A DNA stretch of 64,000 nucleotides from AWTP1-13 sp963770295 (GCA_963770295.1 CAVYPA010000009.1:1-64000); one strand, 5' to 3'; shown: positions 35,882-45,361, counted from the stretch's first letter. Notes: generated by a model not told the origin, from the letters alone. Translations and numbers: made by a program.

Positions 35882-36482
35882 GTCTCACCTCTAGCGCTGC
35901 GCCTAACTGCAGCGGGGCTCCGCCCAGCACGGCACCCGGCCAACACGGTCGAGATGCTACCCCTATCACACTCCTTGACGTGGCGAGCGCTCCGCCATTT
36001 ACAAGGATAACGTGGCACGGCTAGCGGGACAGCGGTCAAGCTACCGCTCTTTTTTTGCCACCTTCCCCACATGCGGGAGAGGTCTCGCGCTGCCAAGCGC
36101 GCTTCACCGCCAAAGGCTTGCCGCGAAGCTGAAGGGGTTCGCGCTGCACGCAAGCCGCGCCAAGCCGCCGACCTCGTCTTCACATTCCGCAGGGGGGACG
36201 TTTAAAAAAAGGGCGGCGCTTGCCACCTCCTGCCCACGGGCAAGGCACCGCCAATGTGAGATGCTGTCAAAACCTTCTCCGCGGCTGCCTCCCGCCGCAA
36301 TGACCTCGCAAAGCGGCAAGTGCCGACCCGCAATTCCGAACCGCCGGTCCGCGCCGCCTGCTGGTGGCGATCGGCTTGACACACCGCCGCCCTTTGCAGG
36401 TCTTGGGAAGCGGTTAAGATATCCTAGGGCCATCCTGGGGCCATCCTGGGGTCCCCTCCGGGAGACAGTGTCACCGCCGCCT

Positions 36483-37775
36483 ATGCAGCTTCAACGCCAA
36501 CAGTTTGATCGGCGCGAGCGCCCCAACCCGCAACCCCAGCGCAGCATCCGCACGCCTCGGATTGCCCGCCGCAGCCTCCTCGCCGCCGGGCTTGGCGCCG
36601 CTGCCGCCTTCGTCAGTGCCGGCACGGCCTCAGCGCAAGTCTCGGCGCTGACATTTCAGCAGTGGGTCGAGCGATTTCGGCCACGCGCCCGCGCCCGCGG
36701 CGTCTCGGAAGCGACCTATCACCGGGTTATGGGCCACATCAAGCCCGACACGTCGGTGTACGGCTTGCAGCGCGCACAACCGGAATTCCAAGAACCGATG
36801 TGGCAGTACGTCAATCGCCGCGTCTCCGACTGGCGCATCATCACCGGCAAAGAACGGGCGCGCCAGCATGCCGCACTGATTGAGCGCATCGAGAGGCAGT
36901 ATGGCGTCGACCGTTACCTGATGCTGGCGCTGTGGGGCATGGAGTCGGCATTCGGCGACGTGGTGGTCAACCGCAAGCACATGCGGCCGGTGCTTCCCGC
37001 GCTTGCCGCCCTGGCCTGGGGCGAGCCGCGCCGGCGCGCCTACTGGGAGCAAGAGTTGCTCAACGCCCTCCTCATTATCGATCGCGGCTGGGCTCACGAA
37101 CAGGAGATGCTAGGCTCCTGGGCCGGTGCCATGGGGCACACCCAGTGGATGCCGGAGGTTTGGCTCAACATGGGCGTCGATGCCGACGGCGATGGCAAGA
37201 TTTCGCCGTTCGGATCGCCGGCGGATGCCTTTGCGGGAACGGCGCAGTACCTCCTCAAGCGTGGTCGCTATCGGCAAAACGAAGGCTGGGGTTACGAGGT
37301 GCGCCTTCCCGCCAACGCAAAGCCGGGAGGCATGCGGACTATCGCGGCCTGGCAAACGCTGGGCGTCGGCCGCGCCAACGGCCGCCCGTTTCCGCGCCCC
37401 GGCGAGCGGGCCAGCGTTTGGCAGCCGGTCGCCGCCGGCCCATCCTTTCTCATCACCCAGAATTTCCGCGCCGTGCGATCCTATAACCCGGCGGACAGCT
37501 ACGCGTTGGCCACCGTCCATCTTGCCGACCGCATTCGCGGCGAGGGCCCGTTCGTTCAGCAATTTCCGGGCGGTGAGCGCATCCCCACGCTTGCCGAAGC
37601 GCAAGAGCTGCAGCGCCTGCTGACGGCGCGGGGCTTCGACACGGGCGGGGCCGACGGTCGCATCGGGCCCGAGACGGTGGCCGCCGTGCGAACCTTCCAG
37701 AATAAGGTCGGCCTCAAACCCGCCGACGGCTATGCAGGCTTGAAAGTGCTGGCGCGACTGCGCCAGGGTCCATGA
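36483..37775 (+). CDS. Lytic murein transglycosylase (MltB/SLT_2 type) with peptidoglycan-binding domain
   Basis: About 430 residues. A Tat-like signal (IARRSLLAAGLGAAAAFVSA) is followed by the transglycosylase domain with the catalytic Glu in MLALWGMESAFGDVV, then GSWAGAMGHTQWMP. The C-terminal 65 residues are a PG_binding_1 domain (AQELQRLLTARGFDTGGADG then RIGPETVAAVRTFQ). It cleaves the glycan strand of peptidoglycan in the periplasm. The ATG at 36483 is given; a GTG five codons upstream (36468) sits closer to a GGGAG site and may be the true start. The next gene overlaps by 4 bases. Confidence 0.92.
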   Translation: MQLQRQQFDRRERPNPQPQRSIRTPRIARRSLLAAGLGAAAAFVSAGTASAQVSALTFQQWVERFRPRARARGVSEATYHRVMGHIKPDTSVYGLQRAQPEFQEPMWQYVNRRVSDWRIITGKERARQHAALIERIERQYGVDRYLMLALWGMESAFGDVVVNRKHMRPVLPALAALAWGEPRRRAYWEQELLNALLIIDRGWAHEQEMLGSWAGAMGHTQWMPEVWLNMGVDADGDGKISPFGSPADAFAGTAQYLLKRGRYRQNEGWGYEVRLPANAKPGGMRTIAAWQTLGVGRANGRPFPRPGERASVWQPVAAGPSFLITQNFRAVRSYNPADSYALATVHLADRIRGEGPFVQQFPGGERIPTLAEAQELQRLLTARGFDTGGADGRIGPETVAAVRTFQNKVGLKPADGYAGLKVLARLRQGP

Positions 37776-38596
37776 GCGGGAGCACTGCAATGCTCATCAT
37801 AGATGCGCAGGTCCACCTTTGGCGCCGGGGCACGCCGACCCCGCCACACCGCCCCGCACCCTATCTGGTCGAGGAAGCGATCCGCGACATGGACGCGGCG
37901 GGCATCGACGGCGCCATCCTGCATCCTCCCGTTAGCTGGGACCCACAGGCCAACGAGCAGGCCGTCGAGGCGGTCCTGGCCTATCCGAAACGCTTTGCCA
38001 TCCTTGGCTATCCTGTGCTCGACAACCCGGAGCGTCGTGTCGAAATCGCGACCTGGAAACAGCGCCCGGGGATGCTGGGCTTGCGACTCTATTTCAATCA
38101 GCCGCACAACCGCTCCTGGCCCACGGACGGTAGCCTGGACTGGCTGTGGCCAGCCGCCGAGCAGGCGCAATTGCCCATTGCGTTGCTGGCGGGCGACTGG
38201 CTGCCGCAGCTGGGCGAAATCGCGGCACGACATTCGGGCTTGAAGTTGATCGTCGATCATATGGGCGCGCTGAGAGGCGCCAAAGGCGACGCGGCGTTTC
38301 CACAGATGCGGGAACTGACCGCACTGGCCAAACTTCCAAATGTCGCCGTCAAACTGACGGGCGGCCCCTTCTACGCCGACGATGCCTATCCCTTCAAAGG
38401 CCTGCACCGTCACTACCGCGCTATGTACGACGCCTTTGGTCCCCACCGGCTGTTTTGGGGCACCGACATCACCAAGATGCCCTGCTCCTGGCGGCAGTGC
38501 GTCGGCCACCTGCTGGAGATCGATTGGATCCCCGAAGCCGACAAGAAACTCATCATGGGCGAGGCCATCTGTAGCTGGCTCGGGTGGAAACCCTGA
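37772..38596 (+). CDS. Amidohydrolase family protein (TIM barrel)
   Basis: 274 residues. The amidohydrolase-2 pattern is seen: IIDAQVHLW (metal-binding site, with Gln-Val-His in place of the usual His-x-His), a long barrel with LGLRLYFNQ, LKLIVDHMGALRG, VAVKLTGGP, and the late FWGTDITK with the conserved Asp. The first His of H-x-H is replaced by Gln here, a variation seen in some members such as lactone hydrolases. Substrate unknown. The ATG overlaps the stop of the transglycosylase (ATGA). Confidence 0.88.
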   Translation: MSGSTAMLIIDAQVHLWRRGTPTPPHRPAPYLVEEAIRDMDAAGIDGAILHPPVSWDPQANEQAVEAVLAYPKRFAILGYPVLDNPERRVEIATWKQRPGMLGLRLYFNQPHNRSWPTDGSLDWLWPAAEQAQLPIALLAGDWLPQLGEIAARHSGLKLIVDHMGALRGAKGDAAFPQMRELTALAKLPNVAVKLTGGPFYADDAYPFKGLHRHYRAMYDAFGPHRLFWGTDITKMPCSWRQCVGHLLEIDWIPEADKKLIMGEAICSWLGWKP

Positions 38597-38691
38597 CGGC
38601 GAGGCCGGACCGTGTAAGGTCGGGGTGCCGAGAGCCGATGCTGTTGGCGGCTGGGATTTGCACCATGCGCACTGAAAGCCCAGGGCTTGTC

Positions 38692-39786
38692 ATGACCGAG
38701 ACGCAGTCCGCCGCCGTCCAGGCGTTGCTCAGTCCATTGTTGCGCGCCCTTGAGCTGCTCGCTTTCATCGCGCGCCATCTGCATCCGCCCGACATCAGCA
38801 ACCTCATGGCGAGCATCGGGGCGCCCGAGGAGGCCTTGAAATCCGCAACGACGTGGCAACCGGCGTGGCCCGAGACTTTGTCGGGTCTTGCAGGCGCGCT
38901 CGAGGCCGCGAGCGCGGCGGCCCTGCAGGCCTTCGCCGGCCTTCGTGCTGCGCTTGGCGATGGTGGCGGCGATCTGCGCGCGACCCACCGCGCCCTGCGC
39001 CTGTTGCCGAAGGGGCTCGAAGCGCTTTATCCGCTAGCCGGCATCCTGCCGCCTGTGAACCAGTTCTTTCTCGATCCATCGTTGCGTTCGGATCAGGCTT
39101 TGCAACAGCGTTTGTTGCGAGCGCCGATTCGCGACACGACCGGGGTGATGCACGTTGGCGGCGGCGAACGGGGTGGGTTCTGGCTCTATGTGCCGGAGCA
39201 CTATACGCCCGATCGCCCCTGGCCGCTGGTGGCGGCGCTGCACGGCGGCAGCGGCACCGGGCGCCAGTTTCTCTGGAGCTGGCTGCGGGATGCGCGCAGC
39301 CGCGGCGCCATCTTGGCGGCGCCGACGTCCGCGCAAACCACCTGGGCGTTGGGGGGGCCCGATCCGGACACCCCAAACCTTCTGGGCATGTTGGACTTCA
39401 TCCGGGCAAGCTGGAACGTGGATCCAATGCGCCTCCTCCTCACGGGGATGAGCGATGGTGGGACATTCGCCTACGTCTCGGGTCTCGCAGCCCACTCCCC
39501 GTTCACGCACCTTGCACCGGTGTCTGCCGCCTTCCACCCGCTGCTGGCGCAGATGGCCGATCCAGAGCGATTGCGCGGGCTGCCGATCCATATCATTCAT
39601 GGGGCTCTCGACTGGATGTTTCCCGTCGGGTTAGCGCACCAGGCCCAGCACGCCCTGGCGAGCGCGGGCGCCGCCGTAACCTTGCGCGAGGTCGATGACC
39701 TCAGCCATGCCTATCCGCGCGAACTCAACGGGGTCATTCTGAGCTGGCTTGCAGCAACCGCCACGCCCGCGCCGTCGACACCATGA
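38692..39786 (+). CDS. Alpha/beta-hydrolase esterase (phospholipase/carboxylesterase or depolymerase type)
   Basis: 364 residues from the ATG at 38692; earlier starts at 38665 and 38638 are possible. The N-terminal 130 residues are helical and Ala/Leu-rich without a named domain. The hydrolase part has the oxyanion strand PWPLVAALHGGSGTGRQFLW, the nucleophile motif LLTGMSDGGTFAYVS with the Ser, IHIIHGALDWMFPV with the acid Asp, and DDLSHAYPRE with the His. This resembles phospholipase/carboxylesterases and PHB-depolymerase-like esterases. No signal peptide. Confidence 0.82.
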   Translation: MTETQSAAVQALLSPLLRALELLAFIARHLHPPDISNLMASIGAPEEALKSATTWQPAWPETLSGLAGALEAASAAALQAFAGLRAALGDGGGDLRATHRALRLLPKGLEALYPLAGILPPVNQFFLDPSLRSDQALQQRLLRAPIRDTTGVMHVGGGERGGFWLYVPEHYTPDRPWPLVAALHGGSGTGRQFLWSWLRDARSRGAILAAPTSAQTTWALGGPDPDTPNLLGMLDFIRASWNVDPMRLLLTGMSDGGTFAYVSGLAAHSPFTHLAPVSAAFHPLLAQMADPERLRGLPIHIIHGALDWMFPVGLAHQAQHALASAGAAVTLREVDDLSHAYPRELNGVILSWLAATATPAPSTP

Positions 39787-40048
39787 CCGTCGGAGCACGG
39801 CGCCGGTGCTGGCTTTGCACCGCTGGTGGAGTTGTAGCATCCCGCAAGATCACGCCTTGGTCGCCGCCCCTGTGCTTTCAGCCGAGCGCGCCCGTAAAGG
39901 CGCTGCAGCTCCGTAGGCTGCCCGCTGGTGGCGTGGCGCCGCAGGACCCAAATTCAGCGCCAGCGGGCGGCATCGGAACAGAGGCTTGCAGGCGCCGTTT
40001 AACGGCCGAGCGCCGCGTCGGCACAAACCAGCCCGAAGATCGAAGGCG

Positions 40049-40975
40049 ATGCACGAGTTCGCAACGGCGGAGGTTGAGACCGGTGAAACGGCGATCTTCA
40101 CCTGTGCGGGCGGCGCGGGGCCGCCGCTCTTGCTGCTGCATGGCTTTCCACAGACGCACCTGATGTGGCGGCAGGTCGCCCCATTGCTGGCACGCAATTT
40201 CTCGGTGGTCTGTGCCGATCTGCGCGGCTACGGCCGCAGCGGCTGCCCAGCCACGACAGGCGACCATGCGCCGTACGCCAAGAGAGCAATGGCGCGCGAT
40301 ATGATCGTGCTGATGGAGAAGCTCGGGTTTCGACACTTCTCGGTGTGCGGCCACGATCGCGGCGGGCGCGTTGCCTATCGCATGGCGCTCGACCACCCCG
40401 AACGCGTCGACCGGCTTGCCGTCCTCGACATCCTGCCGATCGAGGCCGCGTGGCACCATGCCGATGCGCGCTTCGCTTTGGCCTATTGGCCGTGGTCGCT
40501 GCTGGCTCAGCCGCAACCCCTTCCCGAACAGGTCTTGTGTCTCGCCGCGGAGGCCATCATCGACAATGCACTGGGCCAGTGGGGGTCCTCCGCCGGTGCC
40601 TTTCCCGCGGAGGTGCGGGCGGCGTACGTGCGCGCGCTGCAGCAGCCTGATCATGCGCACGCCATTTGCGAAGACTATCGTGCCGCCGCAACGCTCGATC
40701 GCGCGCATGACGCGGCGGATCGCGCCTGCCGCCGTCGCATACGCTGCCCGACCTTGGTGCTGTGGAGTCTTCGAGGCCCCCTCGACGCGTGGTATCAGGA
40801 GCAAGGGGGGCCGCTTGCGCTTTGGCGTGCTTGGGCCGACGACGTTGAGGGCCGGCCGCTGGAGGGAGGCCATTTCTTTCCGGAAAGCGCGCCGCTGGCA
40901 ACGGCCGAGGCACTCAGCGACTTTTTCCGCAGCGTGCCGGCGGCAAGCGCGCCACTGACGCGCGTCAATTTGTGA
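40049..40975 (+). CDS. Haloacetate-dehalogenase-like alpha/beta hydrolase
   Basis: 308 residues from the ATG at 40049. LLLHGFPQTHLMWRQVAPLL (oxyanion region), VVCADLRGYGRS, GHDRGGRVAYRMALDHP (nucleophile Asp with the two flanking Arg that bind the carboxylate in fluoroacetate dehalogenases), CEDYRAAATLD (the halide-site Tyr) and EGGHFFPE (catalytic His) all fit that clade. The clade's halide-pocket motif Y-W-H-W appears here as YWPW, so the His is replaced by Pro. It may hydrolyse a 2-haloacid or an epoxide or ester instead. A VOC-family gene follows 18 bases downstream. Confidence 0.85.
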   Translation: MHEFATAEVETGETAIFTCAGGAGPPLLLLHGFPQTHLMWRQVAPLLARNFSVVCADLRGYGRSGCPATTGDHAPYAKRAMARDMIVLMEKLGFRHFSVCGHDRGGRVAYRMALDHPERVDRLAVLDILPIEAAWHHADARFALAYWPWSLLAQPQPLPEQVLCLAAEAIIDNALGQWGSSAGAFPAEVRAAYVRALQQPDHAHAICEDYRAAATLDRAHDAADRACRRRIRCPTLVLWSLRGPLDAWYQEQGGPLALWRAWADDVEGRPLEGGHFFPESAPLATAEALSDFFRSVPAASAPLTRVNL

Positions 40976-40993
40976 GCTTTGAGGGTCAGACCA

Positions 40994-41416
40994 ATGCGTG
41001 GCGTCATTCATCACCTCGATCTAACCGTGCGTGATCCGGATCAGGTGTTTAGCTTCTATGACACGGTGCTCTCGGCCCTGGGCTACCGGCTCGAACGAAA
41101 GGGCACACGTGGCTACGATTGGAACCTGGAATCCGAACTGGGCGTACATTCGATCGGCATCGTCAAGGCGAGCGCCCAGGGTGCGCAACGCCAGCATGAC
41201 CGCTATTCTCCCGGCCTACATCATGTTGCATGGGCCGTCGACAGCCGCGCGGAGGTCGACCGCATGCACGAGACCGTGCGCGCCATCGGGGCCACGATCC
41301 TGGATCCCCCGGCCGATTACCCTCAGTACAACAACGGCCGGGGTTACTATGCCGTGTTTTTCTCCGACCCCGATGGCTTGAAATTGGAGTGCGTTTACAC
41401 ACCGCCCCTGCGCTAA
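40994..41416 (+). CDS. VOC (glyoxalase/bleomycin resistance/dioxygenase) family protein
   Basis: 140 residues. The start at 40994 follows GAGGGT. Metal-ligand positions of the VOC fold are visible: HHLDLTVRDPDQVFSFYDTV, SPGLHHVAWAVDSRAEVDRM and YYAVFFSDPDGLKLECVY with the final Glu. It could be a lyase, isomerase or dioxygenase; the reaction is not predictable. It follows the hydrolase at 40049 on the same strand with a short gap. Confidence 0.88.
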   Translation: MRGVIHHLDLTVRDPDQVFSFYDTVLSALGYRLERKGTRGYDWNLESELGVHSIGIVKASAQGAQRQHDRYSPGLHHVAWAVDSRAEVDRMHETVRAIGATILDPPADYPQYNNGRGYYAVFFSDPDGLKLECVYTPPLR

Positions 41417-41596
41417 CTCCTGGCTGGGGTCGGCGGGCCCCGGGGCTCTGATCCGCCACGGCGGGGAAAGCCGCCTCGCGCCGGCCGAAGCAGGTGCCGG
41501 CGCCGGCAAAGGAACACGCGCCCCGTTCGGGCGTTGCAGTTGCAGCGCAACCGCGCGCTTTTTCGCAAACACCCCCGCAACGAGACCAGGTGTGCC

Positions 41597-42001
41597 ATGA
41601 TAGCAACCGTCCGATTGAGAGTGCTGGCGGCGTTGGCGGCCGTCGCGCTTCTCGGCTTGCCTTTTGAGGGATCGCACGCACAACAAGCCGGCAGCTCCGA
41701 TGTAAGCAAGGGCAGCTTCCTCCTCACCATCTTTCTCCGTCATGACCAATCCAAGACACTCGATCAGATCAACCAACATCTGCAGGCAAGTGGCTACTTC
41801 AAGAAGTTCCCACCGGAAGGAATCGAAGTGGTCTCCTGGTACGTGATGATGGGTGTCGGCCAGGTGGTCACGCTGCGTGTGCCCCCTGAGCGCCTGCGGG
41901 AAGTCAACCGCGCCATCGAAGAAAGCGCCTGGGGTGGCTTCAGAACCGAGTTCTATCCCACCTACGACTTCAAGGCGATCGCGGCGCAGCAGCGGAATTG
42001 A
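41597..42001 (+). CDS. Exported hypothetical protein
   Basis: 134 residues. A signal peptide (MIATVRLRVLAALAAVALLG, cleavage after SHA) precedes a compact domain with the stretches FLLTIFLRHDQSKTLDQINQ, GIEVVSWYVMMGVGQVVTLR and GGFRTEFYPTYDFKAI. The domain looks like a ferredoxin-type alpha/beta sandwich. Such proteins are widespread in Hyphomicrobiales without a known role. The following ABM gene begins 118 bases on. Confidence 0.72.
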   Translation: MIATVRLRVLAALAAVALLGLPFEGSHAQQAGSSDVSKGSFLLTIFLRHDQSKTLDQINQHLQASGYFKKFPPEGIEVVSWYVMMGVGQVVTLRVPPERLREVNRAIEESAWGGFRTEFYPTYDFKAIAAQQRN

Positions 42002-42119
42002 GCGCCGAGAGGTGGCTCCGACAGTTGCGGTTCGCCGGCATTGCCGCCGGTAGCGCGCGGCGAACGTGGATGGGCGCAGCAGGTGAAAGCCTCGCTCGAG
42101 TGATCCGCATGAGGCAGCG

Positions 42120-42854
42120 ATGTTTTGCGTACTCTTCGAAGTTCATCCGAGGCCCGATTGCTGGGATGCCTATCTCGGATATGCCAAATCGCTCAAACCC
42201 GAGCTCGAAAGGATCGATGGTTTTATCGAAAACATTCGCTACCGCAGCCTGACGCGTGAGGGATGGTTGCTGTCGCTCTCAAGCTGGCGCGATGAGAAGT
42301 CGCTGGTGCGCTGGCGCACGCAGGGTGAGCATCATGAGGTGCAAAGGAAGGGGCGCTCCGAGGTATTCCTCGACTATCACCTGCGCGTGGGTCAGCTGAC
42401 CAAGGACAGCCAGCCGCCGGCGGGCCACGTGCTGCGGGAGGAGCGACTTGACGAGACCGCAGTCGGTGCCGGCACCACCGTAATCCTGATCGATGCCAAA
42501 CGACCGCAAGCGGCCGCAGTGGCACGGGCCGCCTCGGACGAGGTCGCCCGCTGGTTGGGATTGGTGCCTGCGGCTTCCGGCCTCGTCGCCTGGGAGGTGT
42601 TCGACGCCGTACTGACGCCTGGCGATGCAATTTTGCTGATGTCATGGCGCGACCAGGCCGCGGCGGAAGCTTTCGAGCGGGGCCTGTCGTTGCGAGCCGG
42701 CGCCAGGCTACGCCGCGTCCGCGTGGTCCGCGACTACGGTATGTTCGATCGTCGTGAAGCGCCACAATACTATGCGGCCGTGGAGCCAACGGGCGAGCTG
42801 CGACGACGACCGTCGACCCCGCCGGGACCGCGCGGGAGCGGTTGCGAGGGCTGA
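42120..42854 (+). CDS. Tandem ABM (antibiotic biosynthesis monooxygenase) domain protein
   Basis: 244 residues. The first half is an ABM domain: MFCVLFEVHPRPDCWDAYLG, GFIENIRYRSLTREGWLLSL and SSWRDEKSLVRWRTQGEHHE. The second half repeats the pattern more weakly (TTVILIDAKR, LVAWEVFDAVLTPGDAILLM, SWRDQAAAEAFERG), so it is probably a fused pair of ferredoxin-like domains. The C-terminal 85 bases overlap the end of the convergent EEP gene. It may be a haem-degrading or quinone monooxygenase-like protein; no proof. Confidence 0.8.
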   Translation: MFCVLFEVHPRPDCWDAYLGYAKSLKPELERIDGFIENIRYRSLTREGWLLSLSSWRDEKSLVRWRTQGEHHEVQRKGRSEVFLDYHLRVGQLTKDSQPPAGHVLREERLDETAVGAGTTVILIDAKRPQAAAVARAASDEVARWLGLVPAASGLVAWEVFDAVLTPGDAILLMSWRDQAAAEAFERGLSLRAGARLRRVRVVRDYGMFDRREAPQYYAAVEPTGELRRRPSTPPGPRGSGCEG

Positions 42855-43591
42855 GGGTTGCAAAGGTTCAGGTCGACCACAATGGGAACGTGATCGCTGA
42901 GCCCGGACCCGCACCAATCGTCATAACTGCCGACAGCCAACTCGCTCACGTACGCCAACATCGGCGCGTTGAGAAAGATGTAGTCGATGTGATAGCAAGG
43001 CCCGTCTTTCTTGCGGTCGCGCCAATAGAGCGTCGGCACGCTCTCACCGCCCTGCATCTCGCCACGCAGTGCGTGATAGGCACTGATCAGGCCAAGTTTG
43101 GCCAGCGAGGCAACGGCGTTAGCGTGGTTGATTCGCCAACCAGGCCGATGCCAGAAGACGTTGTTGTTGAAATCTCCCGCGACGATGCTTGCTCGCTCCG
43201 TCAGAAAACTTTTGTACTTGCTCAGCGCGCGCCGCAGCGGACCGAGCTGGTGTTTGCGATTGATGCCGGCGCTGGCATTCTGGGCCCAGACGGCAAGCAG
43301 ATTGCACTCGACGGGTCCGGAGATGTGCACGGGCGCGATATGGCGAAGTGTCGGGTAGAAAGGCTCCGCGAGCCGGGCGCGGTATCCGTTGCAGGTGAAG
43401 ACGGCGAGCCCTTTGTTGCGATTGTCGCCGATCCATACCGGGTCACCGCTCACAGCCTTGAGCGCGCCGAAGGCGGCGAGACGCTGCGGTTCGGCGCACT
43501 CGCAAATGACGGCGATATCGGGCCGCAGGCGCATGATCGCGTCGAACTTGCGGTGCAGCGCCATACAGCAATTCCAGGCAACGATCCGCAT
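42770..43591 (-). CDS. Endonuclease/exonuclease/phosphatase (EEP) family protein
   Basis: 273 residues. EEP motifs: MRIVAWNCCM (Asn), PDIAVICECAEP (metal-binding Glu), ASIVAGDFNNNVFWH (Asp-x-Asn), and SGLSDHVPIVVDL (Asp-His at the end). These match Mg-dependent DNase I-like hydrolases acting on nucleic acids or phospho-lipids/inositols. No signal peptide is visible. The last 30 residues overlap the convergent ABM gene and are Pro/Arg-rich, so the conserved domain ends before the overlap. Confidence 0.88.
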   Translation of the reverse strand: MRIVAWNCCMALHRKFDAIMRLRPDIAVICECAEPQRLAAFGALKAVSGDPVWIGDNRNKGLAVFTCNGYRARLAEPFYPTLRHIAPVHISGPVECNLLAVWAQNASAGINRKHQLGPLRRALSKYKSFLTERASIVAGDFNNNVFWHRPGWRINHANAVASLAKLGLISAYHALRGEMQGGESVPTLYWRDRKKDGPCYHIDYIFLNAPMLAYVSELAVGSYDDWCGSGLSDHVPIVVDLNLCNPQPSQPLPRGPGGVDGRRRSSPVGSTAA

Positions 43592-43838
43592 GGTTGGGAT
43601 CCAGGAGGCGGCAACACGCCAGGGTTAGCCGAGACGCGGCGCGGAGAGGAGGCCCGCGCCGGCTGGTTGGCCAAACTATCCTGACAGCTGCCGACAGGCG
43701 GGCTCCCCAAGTCGGAGGCGTGATGCTAGGCTGCCGCGCGGTGCAGCCTCGCCTTACACCAACACCTGACCTCAGGTGCTGCGGCAAGCTGGCCCGTGCT
43801 GCGGCGCAACCACGATTCCGCGTTCCATTTGGCAGGCC

Positions 43839-44261
43839 ATGCCCATTCCAGATTTCGAGGCTCGCTTTCTCGCCAACACGCCCGACGGCATCCTGTTTGC
43901 CGACGCAAAGGGCATCATCCGCTTCTGGAACGCAGGCTGCGAACGCCTCTTTGGCCATTCGGCGGCCGAAGCCGTGGGACAATCGCTCGATATTATCGTT
44001 CCCCAGGGCCAGCGCGCGCGCCATTGGCAGGGTTACGCCAATACCATGCGCACGGGGCAATCCCGCTACGCGGCGGGCGAGCTCTTGGCGGTGCCTGCCG
44101 TGCGCAAGGATGGCTCGCGCATCTCCATCGAGTTCTCGATCGTCCCGTTCCGCGATGCCGAAAATCGGATGCTTGGCATCGGGGCGGTGATGCGCGACGC
44201 AACCAAGCGTTTTGAGGAAACCAAAGCTTTGAAAAAGGCGCTGGCCGCCACGCAACGATGA
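43839..44261 (+). CDS. Single PAS-domain protein
   Basis: 140 residues from the ATG at 43839. One PAS domain fills it: PDGILFADAKGIIRFWNAGC, ERLFGHSAAEAVGQSLDIIV, then RKDGSRISIEFSIVPFRDAE and a PAC-like end (GIGAVMRDATKRFEETKAL). It has no kinase or other output domain, so it may be a stand-alone sensor, perhaps binding haem or flavin. The next gene, a nitronate monooxygenase, overlaps by 4 bases (ATGA), suggesting a shared function or redox link. Confidence 0.9.
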   Translation: MPIPDFEARFLANTPDGILFADAKGIIRFWNAGCERLFGHSAAEAVGQSLDIIVPQGQRARHWQGYANTMRTGQSRYAAGELLAVPAVRKDGSRISIEFSIVPFRDAENRMLGIGAVMRDATKRFEETKALKKALAATQR

Positions 44262-45361
44262 GCCTTCCCCAGATGTCCAAGTGGCCCGACCGCAAGATCC
44301 TCGATTTGTTTGAGATCGAACACCCGATCCTGCTCGCGCCCATGGCCGGACCCTCGACGCCGGAGCTGGCGATCGCGGTATCGGAGGCGGGCGGTCTCGG
44401 CGCCTTCGGCAGCGCCATGTCCACTCCCGAGCAGGTGCGCGCCGTGTTGGGAGTGATCCGACAGCGCACGCGCAAACCACTCAACCTCAACTTCTTCACG
44501 CACCTGCCCCCTCAGCTCGATGCCGCACGCGAAGCAAGATGGAAGGAACGCCTAGCCCCTTACTATGCGGAACTCGGCCTCGATGCCAACAAGCCGACGC
44601 CCCGCTCCGACCGCACGCCCTTTTCGGCAGAGACCTGCGCAATCGTCGAGGAGTTCAAACCCGAAGTCGTGAGCTTCCACTTCGGCCTGCCACCGCCGCC
44701 GTTGTTGCAGCGCGTGAAGCGCGCTGGCGCAAAGGTGATCGCCTCGGCAACCACCGCGCGAGAGGCAATGTGGCTGCAGCAGCACGGCTGCGACGCCATC
44801 ATCGCCCAAGGCTACGAGGCGGGGGGTCACCGCGGTATGTTTCTCACCGACAATCTAGCCGCCCAGGCGGGCACCTTGGCGCTGGTGCCCCAAGTCGTCG
44901 ACTGCGTGTCGGTGCCGGTGATCGCCGCCGGCGGCATCGCCGACGGACGCGGCATTGCCGCCGCATTCGCCTTAGGAGCCAGTGCCGTCCAGATCGGGAC
45001 CGCCTACCTGTTCTGCCCGGAGGCCAACGTGCCGCCGCTCAATCGGCAGGCCCTTGCAACCGCCCGCGACGACGACACCGCCCTAACCAATCTTTTCACC
45101 GGTCGCCCGGCGCGCAGCATCATCAATCGCTTGATGCGCGAGCTTGGGCCGATATCCGAGGCGGCGCCGGCATTCCCGCTGGCCGGAGGTGCCTTGCTGC
45201 CGCTCAAGGCCGCGGCCGAGGCCAGGGGCTTGAGCGATTTCACGTCGCTTTGGTCTGGGCAGGCTGCGGCCTTGGCGCGAGCGCTACCCGCGGCTGAACT
45301 GACGCAAAAGCTCGCCCACGACGCCCTCAGCTGCCTGCAATCCTTGAGCACCGGCCCTTGA
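44258..45361 (+). CDS. Nitronate monooxygenase (2-nitropropane dioxygenase family)
   Basis: 367 residues, a FMN-dependent TIM barrel. Motifs: HPILLAPMAGPSTPELAIAV at the N-terminus, KPLNLNFFTHLP, CDAIIAQGYEAGGHRGMF (catalytic His and FMN phosphate loop), VIAAGGIADGRGIAAAFALG and ASAVQIGTAYLFCPEA. It oxidises alkyl nitronates such as propionate 3-nitronate, a toxin detoxification step. The gene is coupled to the PAS protein upstream. Confidence 0.92.
   Translation: MSLPQMSKWPDRKILDLFEIEHPILLAPMAGPSTPELAIAVSEAGGLGAFGSAMSTPEQVRAVLGVIRQRTRKPLNLNFFTHLPPQLDAAREARWKERLAPYYAELGLDANKPTPRSDRTPFSAETCAIVEEFKPEVVSFHFGLPPPPLLQRVKRAGAKVIASATTAREAMWLQQHGCDAIIAQGYEAGGHRGMFLTDNLAAQAGTLALVPQVVDCVSVPVIAAGGIADGRGIAAAFALGASAVQIGTAYLFCPEANVPPLNRQALATARDDDTALTNLFTGRPARSIINRLMRELGPISEAAPAFPLAGGALLPLKAAAEARGLSDFTSLWSGQAAALARALPAAELTQKLAHDALSCLQSLSTGP

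Noticed and set aside
35882..36010. Heat-shock promoter or RNA thermometer in front of hsp20
   Set aside because: No good heat-shock sigma -35/-10 pair, and no clear hairpin hiding the ribosome binding site, was found by eye.
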